From contig NZ_MAYF01000146.1 of the NCBI RefSeq assembly GCF_001684955.1, forward strand, positions 1-44,384: DNA of 44,384 bases. Direction: 5' to 3'. The position numbers and the translations under genes are program-made. Positions 8,493-17,402 of the stretch are shown in pieces. Within the stretch, counting starts at the first letter, position 1; every line of letters starts with the position of its first letter. The notes under the pieces are model-generated. The model was not told where the DNA came from. It did no database searches and saw only the letters and a program-made list of their open reading frames with translations. The DNA comes from Chryseobacterium contaminans (GTDB lineage Bacteria; Bacteroidota; Bacteroidia; Flavobacteriales; Weeksellaceae).

Positions 8493-10889
8493 TTATTTAA
8501 AGATTTGCTGGTCATAAAGAAGGTTATCATCTTCATCAAAACTTATAATGGTTACTTTATACTGTTTTGCACTGTCATTATTGAAGAATTTAATCCTTGG
8601 CGGAACATAATCGCTGTCAAATAAATTAGGATTCCAGTAAAGAGTTTCGCGGGTGTCATTTTCAATTTTGGCATCCTCATCTATCATTTCAACAAGAAAT
8701 TCTGAAGGTTTATCATAGCCTTTTATCACCGCTGAATTATTCTTGGGAGCTTCTTTTCCGTTGTTTTTAGATTTCATATTGCCTTTCATGGTATAGATAG
8801 CTACTGCATCGCCTATTAATCCTGCTCCTTTCATAATTTTTACCATAGCAATATTATTGATAGGCAGGGTAGAGATCATGGTAGGATCTGTCTGGATTTC
8901 ATCCAGATAAAGCTTAGCCTGCTGCCCACGGATATAAGGGACACTTATCCCTGAATTATTTTTTTGAAAGGTTAAGCCGGCAGCTCTTCCCTGTAGCCAG
9001 TCTAATATATTGATCGCCCCGTTGGTTTGCTGATCTTCATTCACAAAATCAAAGATCGTAGAGTTCATAGAGCTGAACATTCCGGTGGAAAGCTGCTTGT
9101 CCAGTTCTTCTTTCGGGTCTTTCTTTTTCCCTGTTAATGCAACTTCCTTAATCTCCTGTACTTCGGCACCCTCAATTTTTTTATTGTTCCTCTGGGTATT
9201 GATAGCTTTGGAAATGGCTGTTGGAAGCGTCTTGTTTCCATTGGCTTTTACCAGCTTATATTTTGTTTCCGGGAAATTGCCGGTAAACTGTGTAGGATTT
9301 ACCAATGGTTCAGCTGTTACAAATAAATTATCAGCATTTGATTCTTTCCCATTCTCTGAATTGGCAAATAAGGAAACCGTTAAAGGTTCATCATTGCTAA
9401 TATTATTTAAATAAATATATCCACTTTGATCAGTTTGAAACGGGCTGATAATGGGTTCACTCTTACCTGATTTCAATAATAACATCACACTGGAATTAGG
9501 CATCAGGGAACTATTCTTAACAGGTTTTACCTTGTAGGAAAGAAATTTCTGAGATTGGGTTTTAATAGCTGGTACAGTTCCGCTCAACACAGAATTCCAG
9601 TCGAATCTTTTCCATTTTTCAGAAATAAGAAGAGCATCTAAGGCTTCACTGTTTGCATTTTTAGAAAAATATTGGGCCGGGCTGTCTATTTTTGTTGTAA
9701 AGTCCCCTGTTAGCCACAGTCCACTTAAAATATTGTCTTCTTCAGGCTTTTGGGTTCCATCATCCTCACTTACGAGTACGGTGTAATTTTTAAAATAGGA
9801 TTCCGGGGAAAGATCAATACTATTGAAAGATCTTGGAGTTTGTTTGATGCTCTGACCTATAATTTCAGCTTTTGCAATCTTTAAATCATTAGGCTTTATG
9901 AAACACAGCCTTTGAGCAACCAGATTATCCTGATCGTCAAAAATAGCTAATTGAAAAACCCCGTTAGCACCATTACTCACTTTGGTAGGTATAAGACTTG
10001 AAGCTTCATTGTTCAACTGCTTAATAGTAGCCTTGTAGGCAAGATGATTATTGATGGTTCCTACAATTTTATAATTTTGAAGCTGCTGTTTTAGGTTAAC
10101 TCCTTTTAAGGTATATTTAATTCCCTCTTTTGAGCTGTTAACTTCTAAATGGATACCACTGTCTGCAACCTGCGGAAGATCTATTGTTTTGCTTTTCCCT
10201 ATATTATCCTGAATAATGGCCTGGTATTTTTTTCCCGAAGCAGGAGTTAGGGTAAAAGAAGCCACATTTTTATCAAAAGATTTAAAGGTAGTGATAGAAA
10301 CATTAGGGTTTTGTGCATCTACTATTTTTCCGGACCAGTTTTCCGGTAATGTAGTATTGCTACTTAATCTTACGGCAAATTTCGTAGGCATACCGTTAAT
10401 GAAATTGCCGCCTTCCGGAAAAGCTTTTGCAGACCAGTCAGAGCTTTTGGAAACTACCAATGACTCTGTAGAGTTAGGATTGTACACTGGAAAAGATTTA
10501 ACGATCTGGAAATCCTCACTAAAGTTGGTCATATAAGGTGTGTAAGCTCTTACAAAATAAACCTGTTCCGGGAGGTCTTCTTTCAGTTGAAAATCTCCGC
10601 TGCCTTCTCCATTAGTGAGAAGCACCGTTTTCCAGTCTATTAATTTTTTATCAGAACTGTACAATTCTACAAATAGGGTAGTAGATAAGGCAGAACGGTT
10701 ATATCCATCAAATACAAAGCTTTTGAACCAGATTTTGTCCCCTGCGGCATATTGTGATTTGTCGGTAAGTACATATACTTTTTCCTGTTCGTAATGATCT
10801 TCAAGACTTGTGATTGCTTTTTCCAGTTTCGTTTGGGCCAGTATAGGTTGCACCATGGAAAGAAGCAACATCCCGAATATATTTTTCAT
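8493..10889 (-). CDS. Secreted MG2-like protein with a C-terminal TonB plug-like domain and no barrel
   Basis: The signal peptide ends at LAQ (residue 19). Residues about 35-135 match the macroglobulin MG2-type module found in many Bacteroidota surface proteins (KVYVLTDKSQYAAGDKIWFK ... FVRAYTPY). Further beta-sandwich segments follow to about 600. Residues about 625-705 resemble a TonB-dependent receptor plug (INILDWLQGRAAGLTF, PYIRGQQAKLYLDE, IAMVKIMKGAG, AIYTMKG), but no 22-strand barrel follows: only about 90 residues remain. Such plug-only proteins are common in Flavobacteria and are often annotated as TonB-dependent receptor plug domain proteins. The role is unknown, presumably envelope-located binding. 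It is monocistronic with its own terminator. Confidence 0.75.
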   Translation of the reverse strand: MKNIFGMLLLSMVQPILAQTKLEKAITSLEDHYEQEKVYVLTDKSQYAAGDKIWFKSFVFDGYNRSALSTTLFVELYSSDKKLIDWKTVLLTNGEGSGDFQLKEDLPEQVYFVRAYTPYMTNFSEDFQIVKSFPVYNPNSTESLVVSKSSDWSAKAFPEGGNFINGMPTKFAVRLSSNTTLPENWSGKIVDAQNPNVSITTFKSFDKNVASFTLTPASGKKYQAIIQDNIGKSKTIDLPQVADSGIHLEVNSSKEGIKYTLKGVNLKQQLQNYKIVGTINNHLAYKATIKQLNNEASSLIPTKVSNGANGVFQLAIFDDQDNLVAQRLCFIKPNDLKIAKAEIIGQSIKQTPRSFNSIDLSPESYFKNYTVLVSEDDGTQKPEEDNILSGLWLTGDFTTKIDSPAQYFSKNANSEALDALLISEKWKRFDWNSVLSGTVPAIKTQSQKFLSYKVKPVKNSSLMPNSSVMLLLKSGKSEPIISPFQTDQSGYIYLNNISNDEPLTVSLFANSENGKESNADNLFVTAEPLVNPTQFTGNFPETKYKLVKANGNKTLPTAISKAINTQRNNKKIEGAEVQEIKEVALTGKKKDPKEELDKQLSTGMFSSMNSTIFDFVNEDQQTNGAINILDWLQGRAAGLTFQKNNSGISVPYIRGQQAKLYLDEIQTDPTMISTLPINNIAMVKIMKGAGLIGDAVAIYTMKGNMKSKNNGKEAPKNNSAVIKGYDKPSEFLVEMIDEDAKIENDTRETLYWNPNLFDSDYVPPRIKFFNNDSAKQYKVTIISFDEDDNLLYDQQIFK

Positions 10890-11145
10890 AGAAATCTTAA
10901 CGCATTTTAATTCAGTGCTAATTTAGTCATTTAAAGATTTGAAAATTGATATTTCGTCTGTTATTTCAAAAGAAAAAATAATGTTGATAGTACCTTGAGG
11001 ATCACTTTATCTATTTTTAAAAAGGGATACTGGTTAAGGATCTGTTCATGCTAAAAAATATCTCTCTGATAGAAAAATGTTTTGTTGTTTACAAAAAGCA
11101 TATTCCCAATGAGAGAGATTTGTATATTTTACAAAGATTTGAGAT

Positions 11146-11889
11146 TTATTCCTTATTCATTGGATTTTTATTGGCCATTTTTGCAAACCCCATATGGTAT
11201 AGGATATTGGCTCTTGTACCTTCTTTGTGGTGGAAATTTTCCATGGTATTTAAAATATCTTCCTTAAAGCCCTGTCTGGAATACTGCCTGTTTACATCGT
11301 CGATATATTTTTTTCCCAACTGGAATCTGTTGGCTCCAATAACATCCATAGCCGCTCCTTTAGAAAGGCTGTAAGCTTCATTTCCATATTTAGATTTATT
11401 TATAATAGGATTCAGATGCATATCAATAGCTTGTTTCACTGCAGATGCTTTCTTTTTATCCTGACTGTGTTTTAAGCAAAATTGCTGGCTGAACTCGCCA
11501 CCGTAATTTGCAAAGCATTGTTTTGAACATATATGATTGTGATTATCCGTTAATCCTATATCATGCAGGAGAGATGAAACAAACAGCAATTCAGTATCTA
11601 CTTTCAGATTTTCGGATATAGCAAACCCGCAGCTCCAGAAATAGGTTCTGTATGAATGGTAGAACAGGGCAGGATTACAGTGCTCCTGAGCCTCTTTCAC
11701 AGCTTTTTTTGCAAGCGAGGAATCTGGTATGACAATATCTTTAATATCAGTGTTTGCATATTTTTTTAAGCCAACAGAAAGCAATATTGTATTAATGTTT
11801 TCCTGTAATTTAGATTGTATAAGCATGAGTTTGAACTTTTTGATTTCACTTTTGCTTAAAATGCCGGATGCCGGTAAAATAATTTCCAT
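11146..11889 (-). CDS. HD-domain protein (cyanamide hydratase/metal-dependent phosphohydrolase-like)
   Basis: A 247-residue HD-fold protein. The metal ligands are visible: His78 (FYHSYRTYFW), the His109-Asp110 pair (SLLHDIGL) and Asp156 (AIDMHLNP). The 'HSxRxYxW...LLHDxGL' spacing is that of the cyanamide-hydratase-like HD subgroup, whose members act on small molecules rather than nucleotides; the actual substrate is unknown. The gene lies downstream of a tetR gene in the same direction, with a palindrome matching the tetR promoter palindrome 61-76 bp upstream of its ATG. It is therefore probably the regulator's target, an inducible detoxification-type gene. The start at 11889 gives a normal family length. 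Confidence 0.8.
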   Translation of the reverse strand: MEIILPASGILSKSEIKKFKLMLIQSKLQENINTILLSVGLKKYANTDIKDIVIPDSSLAKKAVKEAQEHCNPALFYHSYRTYFWSCGFAISENLKVDTELLFVSSLLHDIGLTDNHNHICSKQCFANYGGEFSQQFCLKHSQDKKKASAVKQAIDMHLNPIINKSKYGNEAYSLSKGAAMDVIGANRFQLGKKYIDDVNRQYSRQGFKEDILNTMENFHHKEGTRANILYHMGFAKMANKNPMNKE

Positions 11890-11949
11890 TGAAAAGTAAT
11901 TTGATTTATGTTTGTAATTATTTGATAATGTATTAATTAAATTTCAAAA

Positions 11950-11965
11950 CATACTATTTAGTATG
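11950..11965. promoter_or_regulatory. Putative TetR operator upstream of the HD-domain gene
   Basis: The palindrome CATACTATTTAGTATG has 7-bp arms. It is the same sequence, apart from the spacer and last base, as the one directly upstream of the tetR gene, so both are likely bound by that repressor. Confidence 0.7.
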
Positions 11966-11982
11966 CTTTTGATTGAAAAAAA

Positions 11983-12576
11983 TTATCTTAAATTTTTCAG
12001 GAAAATTTTTAATTCATTCAGATAATATATATAAACTGACTGATCGTTTTGGAGCTTACCAAAGTTGCGTATCCCCCAATAACCGGAAAGAATAAAAAAT
12101 GTAGCCTGCTTTGTATTAACATCCTCTCGTATGAAAGAATGCTTTTTTCCGTTTTCCAATATTGTGATGAGACGGTGCTCCCATTCATCAGCTTCTTTTT
12201 TTAAAGCTTGCCTGAAATTTTCATGCCATGGCGTCATTTCCTGTACCAGATTGGAGATAGGACATCCATATTCCACTTTCATAAATTTATTCTCCATAAG
12301 CAGCTTATACATCATATTGTATATTGTTTCTACAGGATCCAGGTTTATGATTTCAGACAATCTGAAATCAGATCCTATAGATGCCGATCTCAATACTTCA
12401 TTAACAACGGCAATACCCATTTCATCTTTATTCTTGAAATGATAGTAAAAAGCCCCTTTGGTTACCTTTGTTGTAGCAATAATCTCATCAATGCTCGTAG
12501 CCTGATATCCCTTTGTATAAATAAGCTCATAGGCTTTCTGTAGTATATTTAATCGTGTAAGTTCAGCTTTTTTCAT
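11983..12576 (-). CDS. TetR/AcrR family transcriptional regulator
   Basis: A 197-residue protein with an N-terminal TetR DNA-binding domain: LTRLNILQKAYELIYTKGY, then the helix-turn-helix TSIDEIIATTKVTKGAFYYHF (residues about 27-47), followed by an all-helical ligand-binding and dimerisation region. The GAFYYHFKNKDEM signature is diagnostic. The palindrome CATACTAGTTAGTATC lies 5-20 bp upstream of the ATG, implying autorepression, and a copy lies upstream of the HD-domain gene 94 bp downstream. The two genes probably form a small inducible unit; the inducer is unknown. Confidence 0.92.
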   Translation of the reverse strand: MKKAELTRLNILQKAYELIYTKGYQATSIDEIIATTKVTKGAFYYHFKNKDEMGIAVVNEVLRSASIGSDFRLSEIINLDPVETIYNMMYKLLMENKFMKVEYGCPISNLVQEMTPWHENFRQALKKEADEWEHRLITILENGKKHSFIREDVNTKQATFFILSGYWGIRNFGKLQNDQSVYIYYLNELKIFLKNLR

Positions 12577-12580
12577 AAAA

Positions 12581-12596
12581 CATACTAGTTAGTATC
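12581..12596. promoter_or_regulatory. Putative TetR operator in the tetR leader
   Basis: CATACTAGTTAGTATC, with core arms ATACTA/TAGTAT, sits four bases upstream of the tetR start codon, where repressor binding would block expression. It pairs with the site at 11950-11965. Confidence 0.7.
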
Positions 12597-12746
12597 TTTT
12601 GCAAATTAACTACATTTTTTTGGATTTACAAACTAAAAGAGCAGCATAAATGATCCGGCTGTTGAAAATCTATGGTCAATGTTTTTGATCGTAAAAAGGC
12701 AAAGCACAGTTTCTACAAAAGTGAACGGGCAGTGTAGAAAATAAAG

Positions 12747-12771
12747 ATAGCACCAATAATCATGGTGCTAT
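12747..12771 (-). terminator. Terminator after the PhzF-like gene
   Basis: ATAGCACCA and TGGTGCTAT form a perfect 9-bp stem with a 7-nt loop. On the minus strand a T-rich tail follows. It lies about 40 bp after the PhzF-like stop codon. Confidence 0.75.
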
Positions 12772-12811
12772 TTATATATGAATGAATTGACAATTATTGA
12801 GACACAGAATA

Positions 12812-13600
12812 TTATTCTATCCAAAGATGTCCCATGGAATAGGTTCTGGCTTTTCCTGCTACAATCACCCTTTCATTTTTGTTTTCACAATAAAGCTGGC
12901 CGCCTCTTTCTGACAGCTGGCGGGCAAAAAGCTTATCCTTTCCAAGCCTTAAAGACCAGAACGGAATAAGAGAACAATGGGAAGAACCTGTTACCGGATC
13001 TTCAAGAATAGACGATTGCGGTGTAAAATACCTTGAAACAAAATCACTGTCTGTACCTGCCGCTGTTACCACAACACCTCCGGGATCAAGATTGATAAGA
13101 TCAAGAATAGATTTATCAACGGTGATCCTTTTAATATCTTCCTCAGACTCATAAACCAGTACATAATCTCTGGATTTGAAAACTTCTTTAGGCTGTATAC
13201 TAAGAGCTTTAATGATTGTATCCGGAAGAGTAGATGGTTCAGGCATTCTTGAAGGTAAATCCATATAATAAAGCCCGTCTTTTACATCCACTGTAAGCTC
13301 GCCACTCAAGGTTTCAAAAACGAATTTGCTGTTCGGATAATTTAAAATGGAACTTAAGCAATAAGCTGTGGCAAGGGTAGCGTGTCCGCATAAATCCATT
13401 TCTATTTCAGGAGTAAACCATCTCAGATGAATCGTATTGCCATTATCAATAAAGAAAGCAGTTTCTGCTACAGCATTTTCACGGGCTATTTTTAAGAGAA
13501 CCTCGTCTGGTAACCAGGTCTTCAACGGAACAACACAGGCAGAATTTCCCTGGAAAATATTTTCTGTAAAGGTATCTATTTGAAATAATTCTAGCTTCAT
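12812..13600 (-). CDS. PhzF family isomerase/epimerase-like protein
   Basis: A 262-residue protein of the PhzF (diaminopimelate-epimerase-like) fold. The N-terminal motif FQGNSACVV (16-24), the catalytic-region segment NAVAETAFF with Glu46, and the DLCGHATLATAY motif (69-80) are all present, as is the second-domain EDPVTGSSHCSLIPFW segment. True PhzF isomerises a phenazine precursor, but no phenazine genes are nearby, and most homologues are of unknown substrate. It is cytoplasmic. The gene follows a membrane-protein gene by 26 bp on the same strand, so they are probably co-transcribed. Confidence 0.9.
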   Translation of the reverse strand: MKLELFQIDTFTENIFQGNSACVVPLKTWLPDEVLLKIARENAVAETAFFIDNGNTIHLRWFTPEIEMDLCGHATLATAYCLSSILNYPNSKFVFETLSGELTVDVKDGLYYMDLPSRMPEPSTLPDTIIKALSIQPKEVFKSRDYVLVYESEEDIKRITVDKSILDLINLDPGGVVVTAAGTDSDFVSRYFTPQSSILEDPVTGSSHCSLIPFWSLRLGKDKLFARQLSERGGQLYCENKNERVIVAGKARTYSMGHLWIE

Positions 13601-13626
13601 AATTGAGAATTTTTAGTATATAATAT

Positions 13627-14160
13627 TTATTTTTCGGTTAGCTTTTGGGATGATTGCTTTTGTTTTTTAAACGCTGAAAAACCTTCTGAAGACTCACTTT
13701 TTTCTTTTGTTTTTGAAGAAAATAAAGGATGTTTATTCAATAATTTTAGGGTAGGTGATTCAAAGTCCCAGCCCATACTTTTTTCAAGAAAATAAAAAAC
13801 AGCGCCATCATGGGTTGTAATTTCAATGAAATAGGCTGGAAATTTATTCAAAGCATGTCGTACAGGCATAAAGGCTACTTCTTTTATCTGTTCAGCAGGA
13901 TAAGGGGTTTCATTAATGATGAGACCATTATCAGTTAGAAAAACATTGGCAAGAGAAAGGTTTTTTTTCAGGATCCAATAATCTGATGAACATACAAAAA
14001 CAAGAAACAGCAAACATAGAATAGCTGAACAGGCCAAATTGAAAGGATCTTTTTCTTCGGTAAAAAAATAAAGCGATATTGAAACTATTTGAATAAAGAT
14101 AACAATGAATCCATACCTGAAAAAGAAGAATTCGAAATAACCTGGATTTAATTTTTTCAT
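13627..14160 (-). CDS. Small membrane protein with two transmembrane helices
   Basis: From the start at 14160 (MKKLNPGYFEFFFFRYGF) the protein has 177 residues; an ATG at 14187 would add nine residues with no clear benefit. Two hydrophobic helices lie near residues 10-35 and 45-65, followed by a cytoplasmic domain with the PH-like pattern LTDNGLIINETPYPAEQIKEVAF, and a Ser/Lys-rich tail. Proteins with two helices plus a bacterial-PH-like domain are common and poorly understood. I do not recognise a specific family. It is the first gene of a likely two-gene operon with the PhzF-like gene. Confidence 0.65.
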   Translation of the reverse strand: MKKLNPGYFEFFFFRYGFIVIFIQIVSISLYFFTEEKDPFNLACSAILCLLFLVFVCSSDYWILKKNLSLANVFLTDNGLIINETPYPAEQIKEVAFMPVRHALNKFPAYFIEITTHDGAVFYFLEKSMGWDFESPTLKLLNKHPLFSSKTKEKSESSEGFSAFKKQKQSSQKLTEK

Positions 14161-14460
14161 GAATAATCGTGTTGGGTTTTGCTGCATTGAGCTGGCAGAA
14201 AATGTATTCTAATCCATAAAAATACGAAAGTTTATAGGAATATCTGCTCTGATATTTCTCAGGGCTTATAGAAAAGCCTGTTTATAGATAAAAAATCTGC
14301 TTGCGGGAGCAATTCATTTAATAAGATCCATTATGGATATCTAGAGTTACATCTAATTTGTTTTCGAATTATATCTATTGGGTTAAGGCGTTATATATGA
14401 GGTGTATATGATAATTTTGGCCCTACTGAAATATGAAAAACACAAAATTGAGATATGAAG

Positions 14461-14512
14461 CTTAAAATGCACCAAAAAAACTATTTTATAATAGTTTGTC
14501 AGGCATTTTAAG
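14461..14512. other. 52-nt bipartite hairpin upstream of the C1q-like operon
   Basis: The outer arms CTTAAAATGC and GCATTTTAAG (10 bp, perfect) enclose an inner stem AAACTATT/AATAGTTT with a TTAT loop. It lies 134 bp before the first start codon of the three-gene operon, in a 485-bp gap in which I see no gene. It could be a leader RNA structure or a protein site. Confidence 0.5.
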
Positions 14513-14645
14513 TTCACCGAAAATATTGTAACCTGCGAAATACCGGTTTTATTTGGGAATTTATTCTCGATTGAGACTGTATCAGATAACTGATTTTAGT
14601 ATTATCAAGGCTTTACCATAATTCAACCTTTAAAAAAACAAACAA

Positions 14646-15551
14646 ATGAAAGAAAGAATACGTTTTCTGATACTCTCCTGTGGAGTGTTTTATTCTTCTG
14701 TTAATCCATTATTTTCCCAAGTAGGGATAGGATTAAAAAATCCTCAGGGGGCTTTACATGTAGATGGTGCTAAAGACAATGCCGCTACGGGAAATCCAAC
14801 CGCAGCACAGGTTGCCAATGATGTTATTATTAACAAAACAACAGGCTTTGTTGGTGTGGGAGTCTTTAATCCTCAGGTAAAATTGGATATGAGATCTGCA
14901 GGAACCGAAAATGCCTTAGGTCTCAGCACTACTACAATGACTGCTGTGGATGCCGGTGCAGGAGCAGTGAGGTATGATGTTGCCAATATCCCTGTAGGGC
15001 CCAAAATTGAAGTTTCAGATGGAGTGGTTTGGCATAAAGCTTATATAGCTCCTCAAAAAGCTGTAGTAGTAGCCCGTAAAATAGCCACTCAATCCATCAT
15101 ACAAAATTCAGCTACCAATATCAACAATTGGAATGTGGTGCGGGACATGAGTAACAGCTTTGATGCTTCTTCAGGTATTTTTACCGCTCCCCGTGATGGT
15201 ACCTATACCTTTCTATTAACATTTAACTTTAATGGAGCCGTAATTAATGACGGATCCAGAGTAGAATCACAATTTTACGATACTACAACGAACACAGTAC
15301 TGGCATCTGTTTACAAAACTTTCGGACAATCTATGACCGGTACTGCCGATGATGCCAATTCCACTCGTTCTACCCAGGCCGGAGGATCAAGTACTGTGAC
15401 TCTTACTTTAACAGCAGGAAAAAAGGTCGCAACCAGGCTTTGGCATAATCTGGTATCAAGTGGTTCTGTAGCACTCAGAGTGACTACTAACCCTGCAGAT
15501 CCTACGAATCCTGATGATGGATTTAACAATTTAACCATTATAGAACATTAA
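14646..15551 (+). CDS. Secreted C1q-like protein 1
   Basis: The signal peptide ends near NPLFSQ (residue 25). The mature protein begins VGIGLKNPQGALHVDGAKD, the 'QVGIGTxxPxxxLHV' opening of many Bacteroidota secreted and fibre-like proteins. A linker with the 'GAGAVRYD..GPKIEVSDGVVW' pattern leads to a C-terminal C1q/TNF-like jelly roll (about 170-301) with FDASSGIFTAPRDGTYTFLL and a closing NNLTIIEH. C1q-like domains usually trimerise and bind ligands at surfaces; here that is inference. It is the first of three paralogues with 7- and 11-bp gaps, so one operon. Confidence 0.75.
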   Translation: MKERIRFLILSCGVFYSSVNPLFSQVGIGLKNPQGALHVDGAKDNAATGNPTAAQVANDVIINKTTGFVGVGVFNPQVKLDMRSAGTENALGLSTTTMTAVDAGAGAVRYDVANIPVGPKIEVSDGVVWHKAYIAPQKAVVVARKIATQSIIQNSATNINNWNVVRDMSNSFDASSGIFTAPRDGTYTFLLTFNFNGAVINDGSRVESQFYDTTTNTVLASVYKTFGQSMTGTADDANSTRSTQAGGSSTVTLTLTAGKKVATRLWHNLVSSGSVALRVTTNPADPTNPDDGFNNLTIIEH

Positions 15552-15558
15552 AAAATAG

Positions 15559-16413
15559 ATGATTATGAAATTGAAAATTCGTTTTGCTTATCAGGTAATG
15601 ACCTGTATTCTATTTTTTTCTTCGGCTAAGATATCAGCCCAGGTAGGCTTTTTTACAGACAAACCTGTGAAACCACTGCAGATTGATGCTGCAAAGGATA
15701 ATGGCTCTACCCCAGATGCTTTAAAATTGTCTAATGATGTAGTGGTAGATTCAAACGGGAACCTTGGCGTAGGGGTTTTAAATCCTGTAACCAAAGTAGA
15801 TCTCCGTTCACCGGATAATAAAGGACTTATTGGTTTAGGAACCGGTACACAAACACCTGCTGAGGCTGGTGGCGGCGCAATACGCTATAATGTAAATGGC
15901 TTTTTAGAATATTCTGATGGTGAACAATGGATTGCTTTACCTCTTACAGCACCTACCAAAGCCCTTGTAAATGCCAGTAAGAGTACGGCTCAGAGTATCG
16001 GAAGCGGTACTACGGTTTATATATCAGACTGGACCGAAACTGTAGACCTGGGAACAACTCCCAACGGAGATTTTAATTCTTCAACCGGTATATTTACGGC
16101 TCCTCGTGATGGTTTTTACCTGGTATCTTTCAACATCACTTTAGCGAATGGCACTATTCCGAAAAATACTTTTATAGAGACCGCAATAGAAAGCGACCGC
16201 AATACCGAGAATATTCAGACTTTTAAAACAGTCAATTCTTATCCTGCATTTCAGGCTGGGGCAGTCAGTAATTTTATAAGTGGAAACTGCAATGCGATCT
16301 TTAATCTTAAAGCAGGAAATACCATTAAGTTTAGTGTTAAGCACAATATAGGTTCTGCGAGAAATACCCTGAATGACGGGAAATTAAACAATCTCAGCAT
16401 TAGTGAATTATAA
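15559..16413 (+). CDS. Secreted C1q-like protein 2
   Basis: A 284-residue paralogue of its neighbours. Two in-frame ATG codons (15559, 15565) give MIMKLKIRF or MKLKIRF; the second makes a standard signal peptide, cleaved after ISAQ. The mature part opens VGFFTDKPVKPLQIDAAKDN, has the shared 'GGGAIRYNVNGFLEYSDGEQWIAL' linker, and ends in a C1q-like domain (FNSSTGIFTAPRDGFYLVSF ... NNLSISEL). It starts seven bases after the stop of protein 1. Sequence identity among the three is moderate, so the duplication is old or fast-evolving. Confidence 0.75.
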   Translation: MIMKLKIRFAYQVMTCILFFSSAKISAQVGFFTDKPVKPLQIDAAKDNGSTPDALKLSNDVVVDSNGNLGVGVLNPVTKVDLRSPDNKGLIGLGTGTQTPAEAGGGAIRYNVNGFLEYSDGEQWIALPLTAPTKALVNASKSTAQSIGSGTTVYISDWTETVDLGTTPNGDFNSSTGIFTAPRDGFYLVSFNITLANGTIPKNTFIETAIESDRNTENIQTFKTVNSYPAFQAGAVSNFISGNCNAIFNLKAGNTIKFSVKHNIGSARNTLNDGKLNNLSISEL

Positions 16414-16424
16414 AAAACACAATC

Positions 16425-17330
16425 ATGATACAATATAATAAAATAAAGATCCTGGCAGCTGCTTTTGTTCCTCTGCTTTTTTGGGTTCAGGCTAATGCCC
16501 AAATTGGGATGGGAGTAGATAACCCGACAAATCCTGTTGAAGTAAAAACGGATGCCGGCAAAGTGATAATTGATAATTCAGGTAAGATAGGAGTCCTGGT
16601 AGCCAATCCGAAAGTAGCAATAGATTTACGTAGTGGAATCAATGGAACGGTTGCAATAGGGAACACAGATAAAACAGCGGTACAGGCTGGTGCCGGTGCT
16701 TTACGTTATGTGGCAAGTCCAGCCATTGGGGTAAAAGGATATCTGGAGTTTTCTGATGGCACAAATTGGGTAAGTTTTTTCCCAAAAGGTAAACCCCGCA
16801 TCGTAGTTATGGCAAATAAGGTGACTCAGGATACTTATGTGTTTGAAAGTGGAACACCCTCAGAAATAGGAACCAAGTCCGGAATTGTACAAAGACGATC
16901 CTCATATTTAACCAATTGGACTGAAAAACTGGATTCCGATTCTGGTGTCCCTACCGATAATTTCAATCCATCTACAGGGGAGTTCATTGCTCCCAGAACC
17001 GGAGTATATTTTGCAACCTTTACTTTTGCATTACAATCAAGCCAGGTAAATACCGGCGGAAATAATCAGACGGAAGCTATATGGGAAGTGAGAAATCCTG
17101 CCGGAACAATTACCCAAAGGATAAAAACGAACAACGGATACGCATCCGATACCGGGGCAAGCCCTAACGCAGTACCTGTAGGATCTGCCTGTACTGTAAG
17201 CGTTTATTTGAATAAAGGAGATAAATTAAGACCATTCACCTGGATTACGGTAGCATTTGATGGTACGGTAAGTCAGTTTGATGTTTCAGGCAGCGGAGTA
17301 TACAATTCATTAACCATTGTAGAGCAGTAG
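16425..17330 (+). CDS. Secreted C1q-like protein 3
   Basis: The third paralogue, 301 residues. The signal peptide ends in NAQ, followed by IGMGVDNPTNPVEVKTDAG. The middle region repeats the 'GAGALRYV....GYLEFSDGTNWV' linker, and the C-terminal C1q-like domain (FNPSTGEFIAPRTGVYFATF ... YNSLTIVEQ) is longer than in its neighbours, with extra loops rich in Asn and Gly. It starts 11 bases after gene 2 and is followed by a strong terminator, so it closes the operon. Hetero-trimers of the three products are possible but untested. Confidence 0.75.
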   Translation: MIQYNKIKILAAAFVPLLFWVQANAQIGMGVDNPTNPVEVKTDAGKVIIDNSGKIGVLVANPKVAIDLRSGINGTVAIGNTDKTAVQAGAGALRYVASPAIGVKGYLEFSDGTNWVSFFPKGKPRIVVMANKVTQDTYVFESGTPSEIGTKSGIVQRRSSYLTNWTEKLDSDSGVPTDNFNPSTGEFIAPRTGVYFATFTFALQSSQVNTGGNNQTEAIWEVRNPAGTITQRIKTNNGYASDTGASPNAVPVGSACTVSVYLNKGDKLRPFTWITVAFDGTVSQFDVSGSGVYNSLTIVEQ

Positions 17331-17375
17331 AAAACCAATCTTTAATTATATACCATTTTTGCAAAAGGATAAACA

Positions 17376-17402
17376 AACGGCTGGAAAATATTTCCAGCCG
17401 TT
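17376..17402 (+). terminator. Rho-independent terminator of the C1q-like operon
   Basis: A perfect 12-bp stem, AACGGCTGGAAA with TTTCCAGCCGTT, and a 3-nt loop, followed by ACTTTATATT. Confidence 0.85.

Noticed and set aside
9085..9414. 109-aa plus-strand ORF inside the plug-domain gene
   Set aside because: Fully antisense to a clearly coding frame with recognisable domains.
11048..11374. 108-aa plus-strand ORF overlapping the HD-domain gene
   Set aside because: Mostly antisense to the HD-domain frame; its hydrophobic look comes from reading a charged helical protein backwards.
12349..12371. Perfect inverted repeat TGATTTCAGA/TCTGAAATCA
   Set aside because: It lies within the tetR coding frame, and the codons there make normal protein sequence, so I see no need for a separate role.
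12131..12543. Plus-strand ORFs across the tetR gene
   Set aside because: Antisense shadows of a well-supported TetR protein.
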